Assembly (NCBI RefSeq): GCF_000515275.1
Contig: NZ_KI911560.1
Coordinates: 2,604,001-2,668,000 of the forward strand
DNA from: Methylophilus sp. 5
Lineage (GTDB): Bacteria; Pseudomonadota; Gammaproteobacteria; Burkholderiales; Methylophilaceae
Direction of reading: 5' to 3'
DNA: 64,000 bases
Under the pieces are notes generated by a model. The model saw nothing but the letters and a program-made list of their open reading frames with translations, made no database searches and was not told the DNA's origin. Below are positions 27,381 to 35,641 of this stretch, in pieces (position 1 is the first letter of the stretch; each line of letters opens with the position of its first letter). Made by a program: the position numbers and the translations under genes.

Positions 27381-27478
27381 TTAAAGTTAACTTGTGCTGT
27401 TTTAAGCTTGTTAAATAAAAACCAGCTTTGGTTAACGCCGTGAATGCTTTATTTTTAACATTAATGAGGAGTAGTAAC

Positions 27479-27736
27479 ATGGCAATGCAAGACATGAATT
27501 TAATGGAAGTTGACTTGGTTTCTGGCGGTTTTGCTGCCGGAATTGGTTTTGCTGGTTCGCCAGAAGAAACAATTGCGGCTGGTAATGTGTTAATTGCTAC
27601 AGTCGGTGGCATTGTGGGTGTGACCTCTGTGCTGGGTCAGGTATTAAATGGCCCGTCAGGCCCAGCAGTGGTCTCTGCTCTGTCAGGCGTATTGTCTGGT
27701 GGTGTTTTTGGTTTGCTGTTTGGCCGCAGTCTTTAA
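27479..27736 (+). CDS. Small double-glycine-leader, bacteriocin-like peptide
   Basis: An 85-residue peptide behind a strong GAGGAG ribosome site. The N-terminus MNLMEVDLVSGG (starting at residue 6) matches the double-glycine leader pattern (L/M..V..V-S-G-G) of class II bacteriocins and microcins, which C39-peptidase ABC transporters cut after GG. The remainder is Gly/Ala/Val-rich, hydrophobic, with small-residue patterns (VGGIVGV, LSGVLSGGVFG) that would form membrane helices. No transporter, peptidase or immunity gene is next to it. It has its own AT-rich promoter region and terminator. Bacteriocin-like is an inference; a GG-type signalling or membrane peptide is the alternative. Confidence 0.72.
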   Translation: MAMQDMNLMEVDLVSGGFAAGIGFAGSPEETIAAGNVLIATVGGIVGVTSVLGQVLNGPSGPAVVSALSGVLSGGVFGLLFGRSL

Positions 27737-27756
27737 TCAAGACTCGCAACATCACT

Positions 27757-27787
27757 AAAAACAGCCTCGTCAGAGGCTGTTTTTTTA
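27757..27787 (+). terminator. Rho-independent terminator after the GG-leader peptide gene
   Basis: ACAGCCTC and GAGGCTGT arms with a short loop, A-run before and seven Ts after. Confidence 0.87.
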
Positions 27788-27888
27788 TGGACATCATCGC
27801 TCATAAGGGCGTTTGATTGTTACGCGGCTTTGCTATTTGCAAATTAACTGCGATACACTTGTCACTCAGCAAATATTAGATCGCGTCT

Positions 27889-28704
27889 ATGACTGAGTTA
27901 CTCGCGCAGTATCGTGTTAACCCCAAAAAATTCTCCTTAAAACAGATCAAGCCGGATGATAAGTCAGCCCGGACTGGCGATAAAGAGACTGATGCCAGCT
28001 TGCTGGCTGAGTTAACGCATCAAATTAACCTCAGGCAGGATATTCTGCATGCGCAGGGCGAGCACAAGGTTTTACTCATGCTGCAGGGCATGGATGCCAG
28101 CGGCAAAGACGGCACGGTGAAGCATGTGTTTAGTGCCTGTGATCCTTTGGGTATTCGTCTGGCTAGCTTTAAGGCGCCTAGTGCCGATGAGCTAGCGCAC
28201 GACTACTTGTGGCGCGTGCACAATCAGGTGCCAACCAAAGGCGAATTGGTGATTTTTAACCGCAGCCATTATGAAGACGTGCTGATTGTGAAAGTGCATG
28301 ATTGGATAGACGACGCGGAATGTAAGCGTCGCTATCAGCAAATCAATGATTTTGAGCGCATGCTCAGCGAAACCGGCACCACTATCATTAAGTGCTTCTT
28401 GCATATCTCCAAAGAGGAGCAAAAAGAACGGTTGCAAGAACGCCTGGACGACCCTAGCAAGCACTGGAAATTTAATCCCAAAGATTTGGACGAACGTGCC
28501 TTGTGGGATCGCTATATGGATGCTTATGAGGTTGCGCTGAAAGAGACATCGACTAAGTATGCGCCTTGGTACGTGATTCCGGCTGATTCTAAAACCAACC
28601 GTAATTTGCTGGTTTCCCGCATTTTGCTCGAGACTTTAAACCAGATGCCGCTCACTTATCCTGAAAAACCCAAAGCGTGGGATCAGCTTACGATTAAAGA
28701 TTAG
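27889..28704 (+). CDS. ppk2: Polyphosphate kinase 2 family protein (PPK2)
   Basis: A 271-residue nucleotide kinase of the PPK2 family, which transfers phosphate between polyphosphate and nucleoside mono- or diphosphates. Walker A is GMDASGKDG, and the family motifs VFNRSHYEDVL-like (IFNRSHYEDVL) and WKFNPKDLDERALWD are readable. The single-domain length and the wording fit the PPK2 subgroup that often phosphorylates AMP and ADP (class III), but subgroup is tentative. It is a lone gene in front of a two-component pair. Confidence 0.87.
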   Translation: MTELLAQYRVNPKKFSLKQIKPDDKSARTGDKETDASLLAELTHQINLRQDILHAQGEHKVLLMLQGMDASGKDGTVKHVFSACDPLGIRLASFKAPSADELAHDYLWRVHNQVPTKGELVIFNRSHYEDVLIVKVHDWIDDAECKRRYQQINDFERMLSETGTTIIKCFLHISKEEQKERLQERLDDPSKHWKFNPKDLDERALWDRYMDAYEVALKETSTKYAPWYVIPADSKTNRNLLVSRILLETLNQMPLTYPEKPKAWDQLTIKD

Positions 28705-28768
28705 TCATCGGGCAGCCAAACTTTAATGATTTTACGCTGTGAATTGATAGCCGGTTTACAGTTTAATA

Positions 28769-30133
28769 ATGCTTGATTTTAACTCCCTACCCAAAATGAG
28801 CTTACGCTTTCGACTCAACTTGCTGGTGACCATGCTGTCGCTGGCCTTTCTGGTGGCCGCTGCCGTGGTGTTGGTGCGCGATACCAAAGACAGTATCCGT
28901 GAGCGGGTAGAGGCTGCCACGCGTGTCACGGTGCAATTGCTGGATACTGTGATTGTCAGCTCGGCGATGAACCCTAGCCTGGGTCCGACCCATTATGTGC
29001 TGCAAGACTTTTTGCGCTCGCTGGGCTATGTGCGCAGTAGTCGCATCGAGCTCTATGATTATGCCAACAACCCCTTGTATATTTCCCCCGGATCCACCTT
29101 TAAGTCCGAGATTAATCCGCCGCAGTGGTTTGTGAGGCTGGTGGCACCCAAGGTTGAAACCGTCACGCGCCGGGTGCGCTATGGCGTATTAATTATCACC
29201 TCTAATGCTGAAGGCTCTATCCGTGAAGCCTGGTCAGGTTTTTTACAGCTAATGGTTATGGGTATAGGCTTTTTTGTCTTGCTCAACTTGCTGGTGTATG
29301 GCTTGCTGAGCCATGCTTTGCGCCCAGTCAGGCATATATTGCATGCCATTAATCGCATAGAGCAGGGCGACTTAACCACGCGGCTGGAGCGTTTTTCGGT
29401 GCCCGAGTTTGACAAAATTGGCCTCAGTTTAAACCAGATGGCTTTGTCACTGGATGCCGAGCGCGAGCTGGAAAAAAACCGCCAATTGACGCAGCTGATT
29501 CAACAGCATATTGAAGACGAGCGCCGCAGTTTGGCGCGTGAGTTGCATGATGAGTTGGGGCAATATGTCACTGCGATTAAAACGTTTGCGGTGGCTATCG
29601 TCAACAAAACCAAGCAAAGCACGCCGGACATTGCTGCCAATGCGCAAACCATTGTGGCTGCTGCCAATCATATCTACGATGGCATGCATAACATTATTCG
29701 CCAGTTGCGCCCGGCGGCGATGGACAATATGGGGCTGGTAGAAACGCTGCGTGATATGGTGTCCGGCTATCAGACGCAGCATCCTGAGTTAAATATTCAA
29801 TTGCATGTCTCAGGCGAGTTTCTGCCTATGGGCGAAAATGTGAATATTAATCTTTACCGCATCGTGCAAGAGGCGGTGAATAACGCGATTAAGCATGCGC
29901 ATGCGCAATGTATCAACGTGCATATGCTGACAGATGCCGCAGGTTTGCGGCTGATGGTTTGTGACGATGGCGTCGGCATGCAACTGGATGCCGTTGACCA
30001 GACCCAGCATTTTGGCCTGCTTGGTATGCGCGAGCGCGTGCAGGCCTTACATGGACAGTTTAAAGTAGTGTCGCAGCCGGAGGTTGGCCGTGGAACCACA
30101 TTGGACATTCGATTGCCTATACAATCAGCATAA
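28769..30133 (+). CDS. Sensor histidine kinase, NarX/UhpB type (HisKA_3)
   Basis: A 454-residue membrane kinase. A first transmembrane helix (residues about 17-37) and a second (about 155-180) enclose a sensor region of roughly 110 residues. HAMP (VRHILHAINRIEQGDL) and the HisKA_3 dimerisation helix follow, with the phospho-acceptor H260 in ARELHDELGQ. The ATPase part has NNAIKHAHA and DDGVGM. The start could also be at the internal ATG of MSLRFRLN (28796). The matching response regulator follows after 18 bases. The signal sensed is unknown. Confidence 0.9.
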   Translation: MLDFNSLPKMSLRFRLNLLVTMLSLAFLVAAAVVLVRDTKDSIRERVEAATRVTVQLLDTVIVSSAMNPSLGPTHYVLQDFLRSLGYVRSSRIELYDYANNPLYISPGSTFKSEINPPQWFVRLVAPKVETVTRRVRYGVLIITSNAEGSIREAWSGFLQLMVMGIGFFVLLNLLVYGLLSHALRPVRHILHAINRIEQGDLTTRLERFSVPEFDKIGLSLNQMALSLDAERELEKNRQLTQLIQQHIEDERRSLARELHDELGQYVTAIKTFAVAIVNKTKQSTPDIAANAQTIVAAANHIYDGMHNIIRQLRPAAMDNMGLVETLRDMVSGYQTQHPELNIQLHVSGEFLPMGENVNINLYRIVQEAVNNAIKHAHAQCINVHMLTDAAGLRLMVCDDGVGMQLDAVDQTQHFGLLGMRERVQALHGQFKVVSQPEVGRGTTLDIRLPIQSA

Positions 30134-30151
30134 AACAAGGGAGAAACAAGC

Positions 30152-30784
30152 GTGATTAGTGTGATGCTGGTAGATGACCATGCAGTGGTCAGGATGGGCT
30201 TTAAAATGCTGCTCGAGTCAGACCAGGAAATTAAAGTGATTGCTGAGGCTGAGAGTGGTGAAGCCGCGATTAAAGCCTATGTTGAGCACCACCCGCAAGT
30301 GGTGGTGATGGACATTACCATGCCAGGCATAGGCGGCATGGAGGCGATAGAACGTATTTTGGCCAAAGATAACCATGCGCGCATCCTGGTGTTGTCTGCG
30401 CATGAAGATTCAGTGCACCCCAAACGCGTACTCAATGCAGGGGCCATGGGCTATGTCACCAAACGTAGCGCGGCAGAAGAGCTGATTAAAGCCATCCGTA
30501 GTGTTGCGATGGGTAAGAAATATATTGAAGCGAGTGTGGCCCAGCAAATGGCCATTCAGCAATTGTCTGGTGAGCAAAACCCGGTAGATGTATTGAGTGA
30601 GCGTGAGTTTGAGGTATTTATGTCACTGGCTCGGGGCAAATCTACCAACGAGATTGCAGAAACCTTGTTTTTGAGTCCGCGCACAGTCGGCACGCATTTG
30701 TACAATATCAAGCAAAAACTCAACGCACAAAACTCGGCAGAAATTGCCTTGATTGCTATGCGATGTGGCTTGCTGGAGCCTTAA
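30152..30784 (+). CDS. LuxR/NarL-type response regulator
   Basis: A 210-residue regulator with an N-terminal receiver (D54 in VVMDITMPGIGG, with the acidic pair at residues 8-9) and a C-terminal LuxR-type helix-turn-helix (STNEIAETLFLSPRTVGTHLYNIKQKL). It is the cognate partner of the kinase just upstream. Target genes are unknown; the unit ends at a strong terminator, so no target is obvious in the operon. Confidence 0.92.
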   Translation: MISVMLVDDHAVVRMGFKMLLESDQEIKVIAEAESGEAAIKAYVEHHPQVVVMDITMPGIGGMEAIERILAKDNHARILVLSAHEDSVHPKRVLNAGAMGYVTKRSAAEELIKAIRSVAMGKKYIEASVAQQMAIQQLSGEQNPVDVLSEREFEVFMSLARGKSTNEIAETLFLSPRTVGTHLYNIKQKLNAQNSAEIALIAMRCGLLEP

Positions 30785-30800
30785 GCCGCACCAATGAAAT

Positions 30801-30835
30801 AAAAAAGCCATTCTTTTAAAGAATGGCTTTTTTAT
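30801..30835. terminator. Bidirectional terminator between response regulator and EamA transporter
   Basis: AAAAAAGCCATTC and GAATGGCTTTTTT arms; both sides end in runs suited to termination of the convergent genes. Confidence 0.85.
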
Positions 30836-30859
30836 TTCATCTTTATTTCAAGCAGTATG

Positions 30860-31759
30860 CTATCGTGAATTTCGAGCGCTTAAGATACCAAAAGCGACAA
30901 TCAGCAACATGCCCGTAATTTCGTGTGCGCTTAAGGTTTCGCCCCAAATAATCACGCCAATCAAGGTAGCAAAAACGACCGTGCTGTAAGCCAGGCTAGC
31001 GACTGTGAGGGTGTTGCCAGTGCGGTAGGCGCGCGTCAGTGCGAGCTGGCTAAAGGTAGCTGATAAACCGAGCCCGCATAACAGGGGTAAGTCTTGCCAG
31101 CGTAATGCGGTCATGTGGTCGATGAGCATCCAGCAACCGCTGGCGATAGTGCAGAGCAATGTAAAGTAGAACACGGTTCGCCAGTCTGGTTCACCCTCCA
31201 GGCCCAGCTGTTTGACGTGCACATAGGCAAAGGCTGCACCGATGCCTGACAATAAGCCTATGCCACCAGCCAGTAGTTGATTGCTCTGAAAAGCTGGCTG
31301 CAATAACAGGCAGACACCGGCAAACCCGCCTATCACACATGCATTTAGCCACTGCCGTTGACGGCGACTGAGTGGTAACTCTGCGCGCAATAGCCAGGGC
31401 GAGAGCAGGGCTAAAAACATGGGCGAGGTGTAGTTGAGCGTGATGGCCGTGGCCAAAGGTAAGTGCGCAATGGCATAAAAAAACAGCAGCAGGGCAGTGA
31501 AGCCAACACCCGCACGACGCATCTGCATGGCAAACAATGGTGTTTTTATGGGCTTACCTTGCCAGCAGACGATGGCGGCAATCATCAAAAAGCCAAACGC
31601 AGAGCGATAAAACACCAGCTCGCTGGCGCTAAAGCGTGCAGCGCCAGCTTTAACAAAGGCGCCCATGATGGCAAAGCCCAGGCCGGCCAGCAGCATCCAG
31701 TAGCTGCCTAGTTGCCAGTGTTTGGGATTCCAGCTGAAAGCGTTGCGATGTTTGAACAA
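30860..31759 (-). CDS. EamA/DMT-family transporter
   Basis: A drug/metabolite-superfamily permease of about 299 residues with ten predicted membrane segments, for example MLLAGLGFAIMGAFVKAG and GVGFTALLLFFYAIAHL. These export metabolites; the substrate cannot be told. The start is uncertain: TTG at the complement of 31757-31759 (LFKHRNAF) lies just after the stop of the Rieske gene; ATG at 31696 would clip the first helix; and the frame stays open upstream inside the Rieske gene. The close packing suggests co-transcription with the Rieske oxygenase. Confidence 0.82.
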   Translation of the reverse strand: MFKHRNAFSWNPKHWQLGSYWMLLAGLGFAIMGAFVKAGAARFSASELVFYRSAFGFLMIAAIVCWQGKPIKTPLFAMQMRRAGVGFTALLLFFYAIAHLPLATAITLNYTSPMFLALLSPWLLRAELPLSRRQRQWLNACVIGGFAGVCLLLQPAFQSNQLLAGGIGLLSGIGAAFAYVHVKQLGLEGEPDWRTVFYFTLLCTIASGCWMLIDHMTALRWQDLPLLCGLGLSATFSQLALTRAYRTGNTLTVASLAYSTVVFATLIGVIIWGETLSAHEITGMLLIVAFGILSARNSR

Positions 31760-31766
31760 GGTGGCG

Positions 31767-32918
31767 CTAACGCTGAAAATGTTCGGGCAGATGCGGCTCC
31801 ATCTGGCTGCGATACCAGCGATGGAAGTGTTCCAGGCCGGTCTCCATTGGATGCTGGTAAGGGCCGCGCTCATCCTTGCCTAGCATGAACAGGCCTTTGC
31901 GGCCGTCTTGCATACGCTGGCAAATTTCTTTGTCCTCTACGGCGGTTTCAAAGTATGCCGCTTGCTGGGCTTGAATATAGGCCCGCTCAAACAAGGCAAT
32001 GTCTTCCGGGTAGTAAAACTCGACTACGTTTTGGCAAGACTCAACCCCGGTTGGAATCAGGTGCGAAACCACCAGCACGTTGGGATACCATTCGATCATT
32101 AAAAACGGGTAAAGCACGAACCAGATAGCGCCATATTTAGGTGCAGTGCCTTGCTGGTAATTGGTGACGGCTTGTTGCCACTGCTTGTACACCGGTGACA
32201 AACTATAATCAGGTAGCGGTTTGTAGCCGACCGTTTGCACGCTGTAATGCTCGCCAAACTCCCAGTTTAATTCGCCACAATCCACAAACTGGTTTAAGCC
32301 AGGGTGGAAAGGGCCAACATGGTAGTCTTCGAGATAAACCTCGATAAAGGTTTTCCAGTTGAAATCGTAATGGTCGACAATGGCTGAGTCGAAGTGATAG
32401 CCAGTAAAGTCAAAGTCCTGTTTGCATCCCAGCTGTTTGAGCACCTGGCCAATGTGCAGGCCTTTTTGTTTGGCTGCGGTGTCGCTGGCTTTGAACAGCA
32501 GGCCTTGCCATGTGTTGAGCGCTTGCTGTTCCAGGTGCAGGCACGGGTTTTGTTCAAAGTGCGGTGCGCCCAGTAACTGGCCATTTAAATCGTAAGTCCA
32601 GCGATGCAACGGGCAAACAATGTGCTGCGTATTGCCTTGGCCATTGAGCATGACTGCTTGGCGGTGGCGGCAGATGTTGCTGATGAGTTGCGGCTGACCT
32701 TGCTGGTTGACCAGGGCCATGGCGTTGTGGAGCCAGTCCAGTGCGCGATAGTCACCTGGGTTAGGCACCATGCAAGCATGCCCTAGGTATTGGGGTAGCA
32801 GGGTGAACAAATGCGCCTGCTCCAGTGCATACATCTCTGGATGGAGATACCAGTCAACAGGTAATTGTGCGAAGCGAGTCTGGCTTTGTTCTTTATTTAA
32901 AGCGGTGACAGAACCCAT
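31767..32918 (-). CDS. Rieske non-haem iron oxygenase, alpha subunit
   Basis: A 383-residue ring-hydroxylating-type oxygenase. The Rieske [2Fe-2S] ligands are C83, H85 (CRHRQ) and C102, H105 (CPLHRW). The mononuclear iron ligands include H200 and H205 in EDYHVGPFHP. Family members oxidise aromatics or demethylate quaternary amines such as choline, carnitine or glycine betaine; which applies here is unclear. No reductase or ferredoxin is next to it. It starts at ATG 32918 with a weak ribosome site and lies upstream of an EamA transporter, perhaps exporting or importing its substrate. Confidence 0.88.
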   Translation of the reverse strand: MGSVTALNKEQSQTRFAQLPVDWYLHPEMYALEQAHLFTLLPQYLGHACMVPNPGDYRALDWLHNAMALVNQQGQPQLISNICRHRQAVMLNGQGNTQHIVCPLHRWTYDLNGQLLGAPHFEQNPCLHLEQQALNTWQGLLFKASDTAAKQKGLHIGQVLKQLGCKQDFDFTGYHFDSAIVDHYDFNWKTFIEVYLEDYHVGPFHPGLNQFVDCGELNWEFGEHYSVQTVGYKPLPDYSLSPVYKQWQQAVTNYQQGTAPKYGAIWFVLYPFLMIEWYPNVLVVSHLIPTGVESCQNVVEFYYPEDIALFERAYIQAQQAAYFETAVEDKEICQRMQDGRKGLFMLGKDERGPYQHPMETGLEHFHRWYRSQMEPHLPEHFQR

Positions 32919-33125
32919 ATGACCAACTGATTAATCACTTGCAAAAAAGGTGAATTGTGCCCGAAAAGGGGGGTGTTGAAAAGCCAAAACAGCCAAAAAT
33001 GCCTGCCTTAACAGCAGCAATTGTTTGATTTTAATCAATAAAACATCCTGCCTCCAGGCTTGGGTGCAAGCAATACACACGCTTGAATGTGCAAAGGACG
33101 CTTAACTAACTCGAGTAAATTCAGT

Positions 33126-33131
33126 TATAAT
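33126..33131 (+). promoter_or_regulatory. -10 element upstream of transaldolase
   Basis: A perfect TATAAT lies 62 bases before the tal start. The -35 region (TAACTA or CTTAAC at 33101-33108) is poor, so an activator may help, but that is speculation. Confidence 0.45.
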
Positions 33132-33192
33132 GTTGAAGGTTTCTATGTATAACTATACGTAAACGATTATTGCAATTTTTAGGAGCAATCGC

Positions 33193-34146
33193 ATGGCAAA
33201 TTTATTAGATCAGTTGAAAGCAATCACAACCATCGTGGCTGACACTGGTGACGTTGAAGCAATCAAAAGTGTTAAACCTGTGGATGCAACCACAAACCCG
33301 TCTCTGGTATTGAAGGCTAGCCAAATTCCAGAATACGCACCGTTGATTGAAACTGCCATTGCTTATGCAAAAGCACAAGGTGGTTCTAAAGAGCAACAAA
33401 TTGAAAACGCAGCTGACAAACTGGCTGTGTTGATTGGCGCTGAAATCACTAAAGAGGTTCCAGGCCGTATTTCTACAGAAGTAGATGCGCGTTTGTCTTT
33501 CAATATCGACGCGATGGTCGCTAAAGGCCGTAAACTGATCAGCCTGTACCAAGAGTCTGGCATCAGCAAAGACCGCGTTCTGATTAAACTGGCTTCTACC
33601 TGGGAAGGTATCAAAGCAGGCGAGATTCTGGAAAAAGAAGGCGTTCAGTGTAACCTGACGTTGTTGTTCGGTTTCGGTCAGGCACGTGCATGTGCTGAAG
33701 CTGGCGTGTTCCTGATTTCCCCATTCGTTGGCCGTATCCTTGACTGGTACAAAGCTAAAAACCCAGGCACTGAGTACACACAAGAAACAGACCCAGGTGT
33801 GGTTTCTGTACGTGCTATTTACCAATATTACAAAGAGCACGGTTACAAAACTGTTGTGATGGGTGCTTCTTTCCGTAACACTGGCGAGCTGATTGCATTG
33901 GCTGGTTGTGACCGTTTGACCGTGTCACCAAACCTGTTGCAAGACCTGGCTGCGACTGAAGGTACATTGGTTCAAGTGTTGAAAGATGGCGGTAAAACTA
34001 AAGACGTGCCTGCTAAATTGACAGAAGAGCAGTTCCGTTTTGAACTTAATCAAGATCCAATGGCCACAGAAAAATTGGCTGAAGGTATCCGTGGTTTCGT
34101 AGCTGACCAAAATAAACTGGAAGCTGCATTAGCCGCAAAACTGTAA
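33193..34146 (+). CDS. tal: Transaldolase (RuMP cycle)
   Basis: Transaldolase exchanges three-carbon units between sugar phosphates and regenerates ribulose 5-phosphate in the RuMP cycle. Schiff-base lysine K132 in [10 protein letters not shown], plus D17 and E96 (GRISTE), match TalB-type enzymes. The protein has 317 residues, and an AGGAG site precedes ATG 33193. Codon use is narrow, as expected for a highly expressed central enzyme. It lies directly ahead of hps and phi, which together make the core of formaldehyde assimilation. Confidence 0.96.
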   Translation: MANLLDQLKAITTIVADTGDVEAIKSVKPVDATTNPSLVLKASQIPEYAPLIETAIAYAKAQGGSKEQQIENAADKLAVLIGAEITKEVPGRISTEVDARLSFNIDAMVAKGRKLISLYQESGISKDRVLIKLASTWEGIKAGEILEKEGVQCNLTLLFGFGQARACAEAGVFLISPFVGRILDWYKAKNPGTEYTQETDPGVVSVRAIYQYYKEHGYKTVVMGASFRNTGELIALAGCDRLTVSPNLLQDLAATEGTLVQVLKDGGKTKDVPAKLTEEQFRFELNQDPMATEKLAEGIRGFVADQNKLEAALAAKL

Positions 34147-34163
34147 TATCGCGGTGCGATAAT

Positions 34164-34197
34164 TCAAACGGGCAGAAACCTGCCCGTTTGACTTTTA
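34164..34197 (+). terminator. Hairpin after tal (probable terminator)
   Basis: TCAAACGGGCAG and CTGCCCGTTTGA, 12-base arms with an AAAC loop at 34164-34191, followed by CTTTTAA. The T-run is short, so partial read-through to hps is possible. Confidence 0.65.
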
Positions 34198-34263
34198 AGT
34201 CAGGCATAAATCGGCCTGCAACATTGACTTATTTTGGCTGCCAGCTTACTATAAGCGACCAGC

Positions 34264-34292
34264 TTGAATTGGTAGTACGCTAGCAATAGCAT
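34264..34292 (+). promoter_or_regulatory. Candidate sigma-70 promoter of hps
   Basis: TTGAAT (34264-34269), 17 bases, TAGCAT (34287-34292), ending 27 bases before the hps start. Fair matches at ideal spacing. Confidence 0.45.
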
Positions 34293-34319
34293 TTAAATTT
34301 TTAATTTTTGGAGAAAAAC

Positions 34320-34952
34320 ATGGCATTAACTCAAATGGCATTAGACTCATTGGATTTCGACGCAACTATCGCTTTGGCAGAAAAAGTTGCTCCACACGTT
34401 GACATTCTGGAAATCGGTACACCATGCATCAAGCACAACGGTATCAAATTGCTGGAAACTTTGCGCGCTAAGTTCCCAAACAACAAGATCCTGGTTGACC
34501 TGAAAACTATGGATGCAGGTGAGTACGAGTCTGAGCCATTCTACAAAGCCGGTGCTGACATCTGCGTAGTTTTGGGCGTATCCGACATCGGTACAATCAA
34601 AGGCGTAATCAAAGCTGCTAACAAATACGGCAAAAAAGCTCAAGTTGACCTGATCAGCGTTGAAGACAAAGTTGCTAAAACAAAAGAAGTTGCTGCTGCT
34701 GGTGCTCACATCATCGGTATCCACACTGGTTTGGACCAACAAGCTGCTGGCCAAACTCCTTTTGCTGACCTGGCTGCTGTTGCTGGTTTGAACCTGGGCG
34801 TTGAAATCTCTGTTGCTGGTGGTGTTAAAGCCGCTACTGCAGGTCAAGTACGTGACGCTGGCGCGACTATCATCGTTGCTGGTGCTGCTATCTACGGCGC
34901 TGCTGACCCAGCTGCTGCTGCTGCAGAAATCACTGCTATCGCTCACGCTTAA
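34320..34952 (+). CDS. hxlA: 3-hexulose-6-phosphate synthase
   Basis: Hps joins formaldehyde to ribulose 5-phosphate, giving hexulose 6-phosphate: the entry step of the RuMP cycle. It is a 210-residue TIM barrel of the OMP-decarboxylase superfamily with the DLKTMD signature (D60, K62, D65), HTGLDQQ and ISVAGGVKA. A GGAG site precedes ATG 34320. The codon set is strongly restricted (GCT for Ala, for instance), implying very high expression. The long opposite-strand frame here is a product of this bias. Phi follows after a terminator. Confidence 0.97.
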   Translation: MALTQMALDSLDFDATIALAEKVAPHVDILEIGTPCIKHNGIKLLETLRAKFPNNKILVDLKTMDAGEYESEPFYKAGADICVVLGVSDIGTIKGVIKAANKYGKKAQVDLISVEDKVAKTKEVAAAGAHIIGIHTGLDQQAAGQTPFADLAAVAGLNLGVEISVAGGVKAATAGQVRDAGATIIVAGAAIYGAADPAAAAAEITAIAHA

Positions 34953-34992
34953 TTCATTTAAGCATCAATAAGTAATTATTGATCAGCGAGAC

Positions 34993-35026
34993 AAAAAACC
35001 CGACCCAGCAATGTGTCGGGTTTTTT
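34993..35026 (+). terminator. Rho-independent terminator between hps and phi
   Basis: AAAAAACCCGAC and GTCGGGTTTTTT arms. It sits between two genes of one pathway, giving a way to hold Hps above Phi. Confidence 0.85.
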
Positions 35027-35054
35027 ATTAAACATTTTGAATACAGGACAAAAC

Positions 35055-35591
35055 ATGGATCATCAACAATTTATTCTGGACAACTTAAAGCGTATTTTAG
35101 ACGTGACTGATAAGTCAAAAGCGGCTGAATTGCTGAAGCTGGTTGCAGAAGCGGGTTCAACATTTATTGGTGGCGCAGGTCGTTCACTGTTGGTGTCACG
35201 TTTCTTTGCAATGCGTTTGGTACATTCTGGCTATAGCGTTTACATGATCGGCGAAGTAGTTACGCCAGCCATCAAAAAAGGTGACTTGCTGATTCTGGTT
35301 TCAGGTTCAGGCGGCACAGCCACCTTGTTACCATTTGTGAAAAAAGCCAAAGAAGTCGGCGCCAAACTGGTAGTAATCTCGATGAAGAAAACTTCAGCCA
35401 TGGCGGATGTGGCTGACCTGGTGGTTCAAGTTGGTCAAGACGACAGCTTCCCATTGGTTCAAGGCATGCCTATGGGCGGTCAATTTGAATTGTCTACCCT
35501 GGTGTTCCTGGAAGGCGCAATTTCTGAATTGATTCACGCCAAAGGCCTGACTGAAGAAGGTATGCGCGCATTGCACGCGAACCTGGAATAA
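35055..35591 (+). CDS. hxlB: 6-phospho-3-hexuloisomerase
   Basis: Phi isomerises hexulose 6-phosphate to fructose 6-phosphate, the second RuMP step. It is a single SIS-domain protein of 178 residues, with GAGRSLLVSRFFAMRLVH, GDLLILVSGSGGT and MPMGGQFE. The start is ATG 35055 with an AGGA site; an upstream in-frame extension overlaps the terminator. It is the last gene of the tal-hps-phi block. Confidence 0.95.
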   Translation: MDHQQFILDNLKRILDVTDKSKAAELLKLVAEAGSTFIGGAGRSLLVSRFFAMRLVHSGYSVYMIGEVVTPAIKKGDLLILVSGSGGTATLLPFVKKAKEVGAKLVVISMKKTSAMADVADLVVQVGQDDSFPLVQGMPMGGQFELSTLVFLEGAISELIHAKGLTEEGMRALHANLE

Positions 35592-35614
35592 GTTTCTACG
35601 GAGACGTTCCTGTT

Positions 35615-35641
35615 AAAAACCGGCCTGTTGGCCGGTTTTTT
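35615..35641. terminator. Bidirectional terminator after phi
   Basis: AAAAACCGGCC and GGCCGGTTTTT arms around TGTT, between convergent phi and the HisA-like gene, whose stop codon it touches. Confidence 0.87.

Noticed and set aside
33205..33840. 211-residue open frame on the minus strand inside tal
   Set aside because: Cys/Phe/Asn-rich shadow of a highly biased gene; no recognisable domain.
34347..34946. 199-residue open frame on the minus strand inside hps
   Set aside because: It is Ser/Asn/Val-rich with no family look and mirrors the strict codon bias of hps, which makes the opposite strand free of stops. No ribosome site or homologue-like motif.
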